Part shown: positions 31,425 through 39,523 of the stretch, one piece after another
How positions within the stretch are numbered: position 1 is the stretch's first letter
Layout of the letters: each line of letters opens with the position of its first letter
Assembly: GCA_019347575.1 (NCBI GenBank)
Contig: JAHWKY010000034.1
Location: 1-45,754, forward strand
Direction: 5' to 3'
DNA length: 45,754 nt
From: Actinomycetota bacterium
Lineage (GTDB): Bacteria > Actinomycetota > Nitriliruptoria > Nitriliruptorales > Nitriliruptoraceae
Program-made: the position numbers and the translations under genes
The notes under the pieces: generated by a model
The model's input: only the letters and a program-made list of their open reading frames with translations
Database searches by the model: none
Told to the model about the DNA's origin: nothing

Positions 31425-32393
31425 GATCAGGGGGGGTGGGGAGCCAGTGCGGGGCGCGGTGAAGCGGCCCAGGCCGGCCTCGCGCGCCACCTCCGGCTCG
31501 CCCATCCGGCGGCTCGACCACAGCACCATCGCGGTCATCACCAGCAGCGCTGCCGCCGCGGTCAGCGCGCCCCGACGGTCGCGCTCGTCCAGCTCCTCCT
31601 GCGACACCGCCACGGGTCGAGCGTCACCCGGCGGGGCGGCCGGAGCGATGGGCTGGTCAGGATCCGCTACCACGGGCGCCTGCGGCTGAGGTTGGGGTTG
31701 AGGCTCCGCCGGGACCGCCGGAGGTGGCACCGCCGTTCCGCCGCGGGGCGCGGGCGCAGGCGGAGGCGGCGGGGCGGGCGCCTGCGTCGGCTGACGCTGG
31801 GGTTGGGGCTGCGGTTCCGGCTCTCCCCGCGCTGCCGGAGGAGGGGGCGGAGGCGGCGCGGTCGACCGGGTCGCGAGTGCGCTCGCATCGGGCGGCTCGA
31901 ACGACACCTGGAACGCCCCGGGGTCCCCGGCCGGCACGATGATCGCGTCGAGCACACCCTCCGCCGGGAAGCCCGAGACGTCGAACATCCAGGTGGCACC
32001 ATCCTCGCTCAGCTCGCCGGGCGCCTCGCCGAGGTCGCACGCGGGAGCAGGGCGCGAAGGCCACGCGCCGGCGTGGGCCGACGACCACCGCACACTCGAC
32101 GGGCACGCCACCAGCGACGCGATGCCCTGCTGGTCGGCGACCGTCAGGGTCAGCGTGAGCGGCGTCTCGTCGGTGAGGACGAAACGGACACCACCGATCG
32201 CGGTAGCGCCGTCCGGCGCGGTGCCGACGGCGAGTCCACCCTCGGGGACGTTCGGGGGTGGGGGCAGCCCGACGATGCCGGTCTGGGCTCGCCACCACCA
32301 GCCAACGGCATCGACCGCGGCTGCAGCGGTCGCGGCGCCGGGGAGCAGGACGAGCGCGGCGGCGAGTAGCGGCGGGACGAGTCGACGAGCCAT
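31422..32393 (-). CDS. Proline-rich exported, membrane-anchored protein
   Basis: This 323-residue protein has a signal peptide (cleavage near residue 25) and a folded part of about 150 residues (with FVLTDETPLTLTLTVADQQG and two cysteines, VACPSS and PACDLG). A long linker of Pro, Gln, Ala and Glu follows (about 185-255), then a C-terminal membrane helix (about 283-300, LTAAAALLVMTAMVLW) with a basic end. The fold sits outside the membrane on a stalk, like a sortase-free anchored protein. ATG 32393 overlaps the transporter stop by one base (TGATG) and GGAGG lies four bases before. It ends the transporter operon; a role as accessory or sensor for that transporter is inferred from this alone. 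I recognise no family. Confidence 0.78.
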   Translation of the reverse strand: MARRLVPPLLAAALVLLPGAATAAAAVDAVGWWWRAQTGIVGLPPPPNVPEGGLAVGTAPDGATAIGGVRFVLTDETPLTLTLTVADQQGIASLVACPSSVRWSSAHAGAWPSRPAPACDLGEAPGELSEDGATWMFDVSGFPAEGVLDAIIVPAGDPGAFQVSFEPPDASALATRSTAPPPPPPPAARGEPEPQPQPQRQPTQAPAPPPPPAPAPRGGTAVPPPAVPAEPQPQPQPQAPVVADPDQPIAPAAPPGDARPVAVSQEELDERDRRGALTAAAALLVMTAMVLWSSRRMGEPEVAREAGLGRFTAPRTGSPPPLI

Positions 32394-35308
32394 CACGCCT
32401 CCTTCCCGGAGCGCCGGATGGCGGCGAGGTTCCCACCGAGGTAGGACGCGACGACCCGTTCGTCGGTCGTGACCTCAGCCGGCGATCCCTCCGCGATGAG
32501 CCTTCCGAGCTCCATGGCGATCATGCGGTCGCTGAGGGACGTGATCAGCGACATGTCGTGCTCGATGACGAGGAGGGCGCATCCCACCTCGTCGCGTAGA
32601 CGCTTCAGCAGGGGCACGAGCGCCTCCGCCTCCCGCTGCGCGATGCCGGACGAGGGCTCGTCTAGCAGGAGCACCTCGGGGTCGTGGGCCATCACCATGC
32701 CGAGGTCCACGATGCGTCGCGTCCCGGTCGACAGCTCGCGGACGAACTTGTTGCGGTACGCCCCGAGACCGAGCAGCTCGACCAGGTCGTGCACCGACCA
32801 GGCCACGTCGATCTCCTGGTCGGCCGCTCCGGGGAGGCCGAACGCAGCAGCGACGTGGTCGCGGTGCACGAGGTGGCGCTCGAGTCCGAGCGCGAGGTTC
32901 TCGGCGACCGTGAGCGACGGCGCGAGGCGCGCATCCTGGAACGATCGGCCCAACCCGAGCCGTGCCCGCTTGTGGGGGGACAGGTCGGTGATGTCGCGCT
33001 CACCGAACACGACGCGACCCTCATCGGGTCGGAGGAAGCCGCTGATCACGTCGAACAGCGTCGTCTTCCCCGCACCGTTCGGGCCGATGATGCCCAGGAT
33101 CTCGCCGCGCCCCACCGTCAGGGTGGCGCCGTCGACCGCGCGGATCCCGCCGAAGGTTCGGGTCAGGTCGAACACGCCGAGCGCCGCCCCGTCGCTGGTG
33201 CCGACGATCTCCGTGGTCGCGTCGGGATCGAGGCGGACCCTGGCCTGGTCGCCGTCGCCGTTGCCCGCGGTCGTGACCCGCGCCCCGGCCAGGAAGACCG
33301 AGCGGACGATGTCGTCGCGTTCGATCAGCTCCGCCGCCGGGCCCTCGAACCGGATCTCGCCCTTCTCCATGAAGTAGGCGCGGTCCGAGATCGTCAGCGC
33401 CACGTTCACCGACTGCTCGACGATCACGATGGCGGTCCCCTCGTCCCGGATGCGCCGCACGACACCGAGGAGCTCCTCGACGATGGCGGGTGCGAGTCCG
33501 AGCGACAGCTCGTCGATGAGCAGCAGCTTCGGGCGCTGGATGAACGCCATCGCCAGTCCGAGCATCTGCTGCTCGCCGCCGCTGAGGTTCCCGGCGATCT
33601 GGCCGCTGCGCTCGCGGAGGATGGGGAACAGCTCGAGGACCTCGGCGGTGGCGTCCTCCACGTACGCCGGTTCGTCTCGGTGTTGCCACGCGGCGAGACG
33701 GAGGTGCTCGGCCACCGTGAGCGTCGGGAACACGGCACGCCCACCCGGCACCTGCACGATCCCGAGCTCGGTGGTGCGGTTGGCGTCGGCGTGCGTGACG
33801 TCGCGACCGTCGAAGAAGATCGCCCCGTGGTTGGGATCGGTCAGGCCGCTGATCGCGCGGAGCAGCGTCGACTTGCCCGCCCCGTTGGTCCCCAGCAAGG
33901 CGACGATCTCGCCATGCTGGACCTCGAGGTCGACTCCGAACAGGACCTGGATCTGGTCGTACGCCACGCCCACGTTGCGGCAGCTGAGCAGTGCCGGCGT
34001 ACCCGTCGCCTCGAGCGTCCGGCGCAGCTCCGCCGCGACCACGAGAGCCCCCTCGGCCTGGCCCACGTCCGCCGCGACGAGCGACCGGGCGGACCGGGCG
34101 ATCAGCCCCGCGAGAGCGACGTCGACGGCGAGCACGGTGAAGGCGGTGCGGTACCCCTGTGCGTCGCCGATGGCGAACAGAGCCACGGACGCGAGCGCCC
34201 CGGCGGCGAGGAACAGGATGGCCCACGCGTAGGCCTGGGAGCGGACGCGTGGGGGGGCGACGCGACCGACGAGGGGGAAGTAGGCCGGCTGGAACGAGCC
34301 CGCCCCGAACGCCCCGATCGCCATGGCGAGCAGCGAGACCGCCGACCACGGGGCGACCGCCATGACGACCAGGCCGGCCGCCAACCACACCCCCGACAAC
34401 CCGGTGATCGTGGCCAGAGCAGACGTGTGTCCCTCTGCCTCAGCGCGATCGGCGTACCGGAGCCCGAGGATCAGTCCGACGACGACCCCCGTGGACCACA
34501 GGAACACGACCGCACCGCGACCGACCGAGGCGTAGCCGTACTCCTGCTCGTAGAAGAGCGCGAGCAGCGGCGGGATGGAGATGATGGCCAAGCCGAGCAG
34601 CAGCGACGCCGTCCAGAGCCGCCTCAGGGTCGGCACGCCCCAGAGCTGGCGGCGCGCCTCGCCGAACGCGATGGCGCCCTCGGCCGCTGCCTCCTCCGCC
34701 AGCGCCGGATCGATCGTCTCTCCCCGCGCGGGCTCCCGTAGCCGGACGACGGCACCGATGAGGACGAAGGTCGGGATGGCGAGCAGGAAGAACGCCCACT
34801 CCCAGCCGAGCGAGGCGGCGATGACCCCGGCCACGACACCGGCGAGTCCGCTGAGCGGGTTGGCGAGGCGGTGAAGGAAGAAGACCCGCGGCAGCACGCG
34901 CTGGTCGTAGTAATCGTTGAGCAGGCTGGGGTGCACGACCTCGTTGACGATGCGACCGATACCACCGAGCAGCCGGACGAGGAACAGCAGCGCGACGGTG
35001 GGGACCAGACCCGTGAGGACCGACATCGAGCCCCACAGGATCGCGGCTCCGGTCGCGATGCGGACGCGGTTGGCGCGATCCGCGACGACCCCGATGGGCA
35101 GCGCGGCGACCAGGATGAACGCCCCGGCCACGACCGAGATCGCCCCGATCCCGGTATCGGTGAGGTCGAACGCATCACGGATCTCGGGCGACAGCGCGGC
35201 GAAGGCGAAGCGGTCGAACTCGTCGACGAGGTTGAGCCCGAACAGCACGAGGAGCGGGCCAGCGGCGGCACCACCGGTCAGTCGCTGGAGTCGGTTACGC
35301 GCGCTCAC
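32393..35308 (-). CDS. MFS transporter fused to LivF-like and LivG-like ABC ATPases
   Basis: This 971-residue chain combines three modules. Residues 1-415 are a 12-span MFS permease (motif A as GVVADRANRVRI; opening NLVDEFDRFAFAALSPEI). Residues about 440-670 are a LivF-type ATPase (Walker A GTNGAGKST near 473, signature LSGGEQQ, Walker B LLLIDELSLGLAP, H-loop VEQSVNV). Residues about 705-955 are a LivG-type ATPase (Walker A GPNGAGKTT near 742, SFQDARLAPSLTV, signature LSTGTRR, Walker B LLLDEPSSGIA, IEHDMSL). The MFS C-terminus lies in the cytoplasm, so the fusion is topologically sensible. GTG 35308 overlaps the permease stop by 4 bp. Together with the LivH-LivM chain and binding protein it makes a full HAAT importer plus a secondary transporter. 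The substrate is unknown. Confidence 0.93.
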   Translation of the reverse strand: MSARNRLQRLTGGAAAGPLLVLFGLNLVDEFDRFAFAALSPEIRDAFDLTDTGIGAISVVAGAFILVAALPIGVVADRANRVRIATGAAILWGSMSVLTGLVPTVALLFLVRLLGGIGRIVNEVVHPSLLNDYYDQRVLPRVFFLHRLANPLSGLAGVVAGVIAASLGWEWAFFLLAIPTFVLIGAVVRLREPARGETIDPALAEEAAAEGAIAFGEARRQLWGVPTLRRLWTASLLLGLAIISIPPLLALFYEQEYGYASVGRGAVVFLWSTGVVVGLILGLRYADRAEAEGHTSALATITGLSGVWLAAGLVVMAVAPWSAVSLLAMAIGAFGAGSFQPAYFPLVGRVAPPRVRSQAYAWAILFLAAGALASVALFAIGDAQGYRTAFTVLAVDVALAGLIARSARSLVAADVGQAEGALVVAAELRRTLEATGTPALLSCRNVGVAYDQIQVLFGVDLEVQHGEIVALLGTNGAGKSTLLRAISGLTDPNHGAIFFDGRDVTHADANRTTELGIVQVPGGRAVFPTLTVAEHLRLAAWQHRDEPAYVEDATAEVLELFPILRERSGQIAGNLSGGEQQMLGLAMAFIQRPKLLLIDELSLGLAPAIVEELLGVVRRIRDEGTAIVIVEQSVNVALTISDRAYFMEKGEIRFEGPAAELIERDDIVRSVFLAGARVTTAGNGDGDQARVRLDPDATTEIVGTSDGAALGVFDLTRTFGGIRAVDGATLTVGRGEILGIIGPNGAGKTTLFDVISGFLRPDEGRVVFGERDITDLSPHKRARLGLGRSFQDARLAPSLTVAENLALGLERHLVHRDHVAAAFGLPGAADQEIDVAWSVHDLVELLGLGAYRNKFVRELSTGTRRIVDLGMVMAHDPEVLLLDEPSSGIAQREAEALVPLLKRLRDEVGCALLVIEHDMSLITSLSDRMIAMELGRLIAEGSPAEVTTDERVVASYLGGNLAAIRRSGKEA

Positions 35309-37566
35309 GCGTCATCCTCTCCGCGCCCGGCTGCCACCAGGAGCTCGTGGGTCTCGTCCTGGTCGACGGCGCGCACATCCGCGACGAGGCTGGGCACGAC
35401 GAGCCCGCGACGTCGCGCGACCCAGCGCAGGAACCGGTCGCGGAGCCGCAACGCCGCCTCGGCGAAACCGCCCGGGAGGAGCATGAGCACCAGCAGGACG
35501 CCGATACCCGTCGTGAGCACCCGGATGAGGTCGACGTCGCGCAAGCCGGGGATCTGCGGCAGCCCCTCGAGGAAGAGCGCCCCGAAGATCGGTCCGAGCA
35601 GGGAGCCGATGCCGCCGATCACGGTCATGACGAAGAGCTGGATCGACTGCTCGGGAGGGAACGCCCCCGCTGCCACGGTGCCGAGCTGGTAGACGATGAG
35701 GGCCCCGGCTACGGCGGCGATGAACCCGGAGATCGCGAACGCGGTGAGGCGGGTGACCGCGGGGCTGACGCCGTAGGCCTGGAGGGTCGGCTCGTTGTCA
35801 CGGAGCCCGATCAGGACCCGCCCCGACCGGTACCGCCGCAGCGACCGCGCCACCATGAGCGCGAGCAGCAGGAAGACCAGACAGACCCAGTAGTACTTCA
35901 CCTGCCCGGGCACGGTGACGCCGGCCACCTCCGACTCCGCGCCCAGGTCGATGCGTCCCCACAACACCGGTGGGCGCACGAACGAGAAGTCCCCGGGCAG
36001 CAGCCAGGCGAAGTACTCCCGTCGCAGCACGAAGTGCTCGACGGCGAACGCGAACGCGAGCGTCGTCACGGCGAGGAACAACCCCTGGATGCGGAGCGCC
36101 GGCAGGCCGATCACGATGGCGACGGCTGCACCGGCGAGGCCCGCGACCACCAACGTGACGAAGAAGTCGACCCCGTGGTTGGCCGCGAGCCCGCCGGCGA
36201 CGGCGGCCCCGATGCCGCTGACCGCGTACTGTCCGAGGCTGATCTGTCCAGCCCAGCCGGTGAGGATCACGAGCGACACTCCCACCATGGCGTACACGAC
36301 GGCGGTGATCGCGAAGCCGGTCCGCGCGGTACCGATGAGCCATGGGATCGCGAGCGCGAAGGCGACCGCCAGACCGACGAGCGCCGTGCGCGACCACCGG
36401 ACCTCTCGTAGGGAACGCAGCTCTGGGGGCACGGGGCGCAGCGAGCGGACCGCCTCCCAGGTCGACGCCGCGACGTCGCGGGCACGCTCGCCCCGGCGTC
36501 GTTGCAGCAGGAGCGCCCCGAGGATCACCAGCAGCATGGTCGCGAGGGCCAGCGAGTTGCGTCGGGTGGCGAAGATGACGGTGTTGTCGACCATCCCGAT
36601 CAGGATGCCGGCGATCAGCGCGGTCGGCAGGTGCTCCATCCGCGCGATGACCGCAGCGGCGAGACCGAACAGCAGGAAGATCGGGCCGACGAACCCTTCG
36701 AGGCTCAGGCCGACGAGGGGGGCGCGGAGGAACACCGCGAGGGCAGAGACGAAGCCGGCTAGCGCCCAGACGATCGTCGTGACACGCGCCACAGGGATGC
36801 CGAGGAGTCCCGCACGATCCCGGTTCTCGGCCGAGGCGCGGACCGCGATGCCGATGTCGCTGCGACGAAAGAACACGCCGAGGCCGACCACGGTGATGAT
36901 CGCGATGACGATGGCGGCGACGTGGTCACCGAAGAAGCGTGTCAGCCCCACGTTGAAGGTCAGGTCCCGGAACGGAGTGGGGAACTCGTCGGGGGTGAGG
37001 ACCTGGAGCTGCCCCGGCAGCCACACCTTCACGTAGAACTCGAGCACCAGCAACAGGAACCCGATGCCGATGGTCGCGACCGTGAGGACGAGCCGCGACG
37101 CGTCCCGGAAGCGACGGACGAGCACGACCTCCGTGCCGGCACCGAGCAGAGCACCGCCGACGACGACGATCGGGACCACCCAGAGGTAGGACACGCCCTG
37201 GCGGGCGATCAGCAGCAGCGCGATCACCGCGGGCACGGCGCCGAGCTGCGCCTGGGCGAAGTTGATGACACGGTTGGCGCGGTAGACGAGGATCAGACCG
37301 ATGGCGACGAAGGCGTAGAGCGACCCGACGACCGCACCTTCAAGGATGATGCCGCGTGGGATGGGCCGGGGACCCAAGCCCTTCTCGAGGGCCGCGACAT
37401 CGACGAACGGCACGTCGATCGTCCCGAACGCGACCTGGGCCGCGATCTCGATGCCAAGGACGTAGGCGATGAGACCGCGCAGCACCAAGCCCGTGACCCT
37501 GCCGCGCCAGAGCGAGCGGGCGATCCCACGCGCTCCGCCTCTGGGCAGCGTGGCCGGAGGGTTCAC
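35305..37566 (-). CDS. LivH-LivM fused ABC permease (HAAT family)
   Basis: This 753-residue membrane protein joins the two permeases of a branched-chain-amino-acid-type importer. An N-terminal extra helix (about 28-48) precedes a LivH-like half (about 75-355: GSLYAFVAIGLILVYRANRVINF, quoted in part as YAFVAIGLILVYR, and the coupling loop RASAENRDRAGLLGIPV). A LivM-like half follows (about 395-725: MVGVSLVILTGWAGQISLGQ and the coupling loop GLRDNEPTLQAYGVS). The two coupling loops would dock onto LivG and LivF. Normally these are separate proteins of about 300 and 330-400 residues. GTG 37566 overlaps the binding-protein stop by 4 bp. The C-terminus is charged and cytoplasmic. A stalk joins the halves (RRRGERARDV). 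Confidence 0.93.
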   Translation of the reverse strand: MNPPATLPRGGARGIARSLWRGRVTGLVLRGLIAYVLGIEIAAQVAFGTIDVPFVDVAALEKGLGPRPIPRGIILEGAVVGSLYAFVAIGLILVYRANRVINFAQAQLGAVPAVIALLLIARQGVSYLWVVPIVVVGGALLGAGTEVVLVRRFRDASRLVLTVATIGIGFLLLVLEFYVKVWLPGQLQVLTPDEFPTPFRDLTFNVGLTRFFGDHVAAIVIAIITVVGLGVFFRRSDIGIAVRASAENRDRAGLLGIPVARVTTIVWALAGFVSALAVFLRAPLVGLSLEGFVGPIFLLFGLAAAVIARMEHLPTALIAGILIGMVDNTVIFATRRNSLALATMLLVILGALLLQRRRGERARDVAASTWEAVRSLRPVPPELRSLREVRWSRTALVGLAVAFALAIPWLIGTARTGFAITAVVYAMVGVSLVILTGWAGQISLGQYAVSGIGAAVAGGLAANHGVDFFVTLVVAGLAGAAVAIVIGLPALRIQGLFLAVTTLAFAFAVEHFVLRREYFAWLLPGDFSFVRPPVLWGRIDLGAESEVAGVTVPGQVKYYWVCLVFLLLALMVARSLRRYRSGRVLIGLRDNEPTLQAYGVSPAVTRLTAFAISGFIAAVAGALIVYQLGTVAAGAFPPEQSIQLFVMTVIGGIGSLLGPIFGALFLEGLPQIPGLRDVDLIRVLTTGIGVLLVLMLLPGGFAEAALRLRDRFLRWVARRRGLVVPSLVADVRAVDQDETHELLVAAGRGEDDA

Positions 37567-39356
37567 GTCGTGCCGACGGGGACGCGCAGCTCGGTGTCGA
37601 GCTCGCCGTGCGTGTAGCGGCGGCCGCCATCGAGCGCGACGTACGCACCGGGACGACCATCGACCGTGCTCGACGCCTGCTCGTCCCAGTAGACGATCTT
37701 GACGTCCGACAGGACCGTGTAGTCACCGGTCCCCATCCGGTTGAGCACCTTGGTCGGGTCGCCACCGGACTCCGCCCAGCCACCCCGGTCCGGGAGGTTG
37801 AGCATCCCACGTTCGACCGACAGGGGGTTGAGGTCAGGGCCCGCGACCTGGAGCATCGCGCCCATCAGCTGGTAGTACGACCACGGCAGGTTGCACGACA
37901 CGCACGCGTTGCCCGACCTGCCCTGGTCCTGCCACACGATCGTGGCATCCGACTCGCTGTGCGGCGGCTGGATCTGCAGGTGGCTCGGGCCGAAGGCGTG
38001 CTGCCACTGCGACTTGTCGTACAGCCGCCCGAGCTTGTCGAAGTCGATCAGGCCCGAGCCGGCGAGCAGGTTCTCGGGGAAGTACTCGTTGCGGGTCTGG
38101 TTGTTCGTGCGGAACACGGGCGTGATCGGGTCGCACATGCAGACGACCGTGGTCACCTTCTCGGCGATGAAGGACTGGGTGTTCGCCGACGCCTGTTGCG
38201 TGCTGCGGCTGATGTCCTGGTCGTAGCCGACCAGCACCGGCTCCTGCGCGTCGCAGTCGGAGACGATGTCGACCAGCCGCTGCGCCGACCGCATCGTCGC
38301 CTCGGTGTCGGGCGTCAGGATCCCGAGCCTCCTGGGCACCTGCCCGCGCGCCCCGATGGTGCGGTGGATGATCGCGCCGGTGTGGGTGGCGTTCTGGTTG
38401 GCCATCTTCTTGCAGTAGTACTCGCCGATGAACTCGGCGGTCCGGGTGCCGTCCATGAACACGTCGTAGCGGAACGGCCGGCGACCGCTGAAGAACGAGT
38501 CGTCGTGGTGCCAGCCGCCGAGCGAGATGACTCCCTCCGACGCCAGGAAGTCGAAGACCTCGCCGTAGGTCGGCACCTGCCAGATGACGGCGAAGGGCCG
38601 CACCGTGTCGAGCATCGTGCGCATCTCGTTGAGGCAGCCGTCCACGTTGGGCGGTGTCTCGGGACAGTTCGGCGCGGGATGGGGGATCAGGTCGAGCTTG
38701 CGCCCGTAGAACTCGTAGTGCTCGTTGAGGAAGTCCTCGGCCACCTGGGTGAAGACGTTCTCGTTCTCACGGGTCTCGCGGAGTCCCTCGGCGGACAGGA
38801 TCCGACTCACGGCCTCGTTGCGCTGCTCCTGGAACACCACGACCTTGACGGTGTCAGCCGCCACACCCTGGTACGTGCTGCCGCCGTTGTCGCCCTCCCA
38901 CTTCGGAACGCACGGCGGCGCGTAGTACAGCAGCTCGGTCTGCCGACCTTCGGCCGAGCAGTGGCTGGTGTCCCCCGCGGGTTGGGTCGGCTCGCCGGTG
39001 GTCGCCCCGGTGGTCGCGCCGCCGGTCGCGCCGCCACTGGTTCCTCCCGTCGTCCCACCGGTGGTGGCGTCACCCGTCGTCCCGCCTGTGCCACCGGTCG
39101 TCCCGCTGGTCCCCGTGCCGGTCGTGCCCCCGCCAGGAGGCGTGACGGCCTCGCCGGGCGCCGTGACGAACGGACTCGAAGCGGGAGTCGGGGCGGCCGT
39201 CGCCGTTGGCAGCGACGGCTGCTCCTCGTCCAGGGTCGGAGCCGTGCCGATCTCGACCTGCTGCGGTGGTCGGGACGGTGCGAAGGCGACGAACATCGCC
39301 TGCACGAGGACGAACGCGAGCAGCGGTCCGTAGAGCTTGAGCGGCGATCCGCGCAC
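37563..39356 (-). CDS. ABC transporter substrate-binding protein with anchor and Thr/Gly linker
   Basis: This 597-residue protein has a hydrophobic N-terminal segment (about 7-27) that looks like an uncleaved anchor, because there is no lipobox cysteine. Residues about 60-140 form a low-complexity linker of Thr, Gly, Ser and Pro (TTGTGTSGTTGGTGG and similar). The binding domain (about 150-590) is of the periplasmic type I fold, with VAADTVKVVVFQEQRN as first strand. It is rich in cysteines (CVPKW, NCPET, GCLNE, VCMCDP, CVSC), suggesting disulfides. GTG 39356 follows GGGAG by six bases; a GTG at 39386 lacks a site. It overlaps the permease gene and heads the operon. The ligand cannot be read from the sequence. 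Confidence 0.88.
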   Translation of the reverse strand: MRGSPLKLYGPLLAFVLVQAMFVAFAPSRPPQQVEIGTAPTLDEEQPSLPTATAAPTPASSPFVTAPGEAVTPPGGGTTGTGTSGTTGGTGGTTGDATTGGTTGGTSGGATGGATTGATTGEPTQPAGDTSHCSAEGRQTELLYYAPPCVPKWEGDNGGSTYQGVAADTVKVVVFQEQRNEAVSRILSAEGLRETRENENVFTQVAEDFLNEHYEFYGRKLDLIPHPAPNCPETPPNVDGCLNEMRTMLDTVRPFAVIWQVPTYGEVFDFLASEGVISLGGWHHDDSFFSGRRPFRYDVFMDGTRTAEFIGEYYCKKMANQNATHTGAIIHRTIGARGQVPRRLGILTPDTEATMRSAQRLVDIVSDCDAQEPVLVGYDQDISRSTQQASANTQSFIAEKVTTVVCMCDPITPVFRTNNQTRNEYFPENLLAGSGLIDFDKLGRLYDKSQWQHAFGPSHLQIQPPHSESDATIVWQDQGRSGNACVSCNLPWSYYQLMGAMLQVAGPDLNPLSVERGMLNLPDRGGWAESGGDPTKVLNRMGTGDYTVLSDVKIVYWDEQASSTVDGRPGAYVALDGGRRYTHGELDTELRVPVGTT

Positions 39357-39438
39357 AGCCGGCTCCCAACGGTGGATGACGTGCACGTCAGGCCGGGAGC
39401 ATGCCACAGCTAGCCCCGACGTGACCGCCCCCCTCCGC

Positions 39439-39477
39439 GCTGGCACATCGCACCCTCGGAGGGTGCGATGTACCAGC
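39439..39477. repeat. Long near-perfect hairpin (terminator-like, possible dispersed repeat)
   Basis: ACATCGCACCCT (about 39446-39457) pairs with AGGGTGCGATGT around CGG. After one C-A mismatch, GCTGG and CCAGC extend the stem by 5 bp. It lies between the divergent binding-protein and MBL genes, about 85 bp from the former, so it is not an obvious terminator. Its 3' half resembles the hairpin at 31311-31424. Confidence 0.6.
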
Positions 39478-39492
39478 ATCGAGGGGAGGGCC

Positions 39493-39498
39493 TACGTT
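39493..39498 (+). promoter_or_regulatory. -10 hexamer TACGTT
   Basis: The box lies 26 bp before GTG 39524 of the MBL-fold gene, directly after the hairpin. No clear -35. Confidence 0.4.
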
Positions 39499-39523
39499 GG
39501 GTGCAGCAGCGGATGGAGCAGCG

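Noticed and set aside
31428-31441. A G-quadruplex-like G run
   Set aside because: It is the codon content of the Pro-Pro-Pro-Leu-Ile end of the proline-rich protein on the other strand; there are too few separate G tracts.
32393-33190. Loss of function of the second ATPase because its signature reads LSTGTRR
   Set aside because: LivG-type ATPases often have a divergent signature; Walker A, Walker B and the H-loop are intact.
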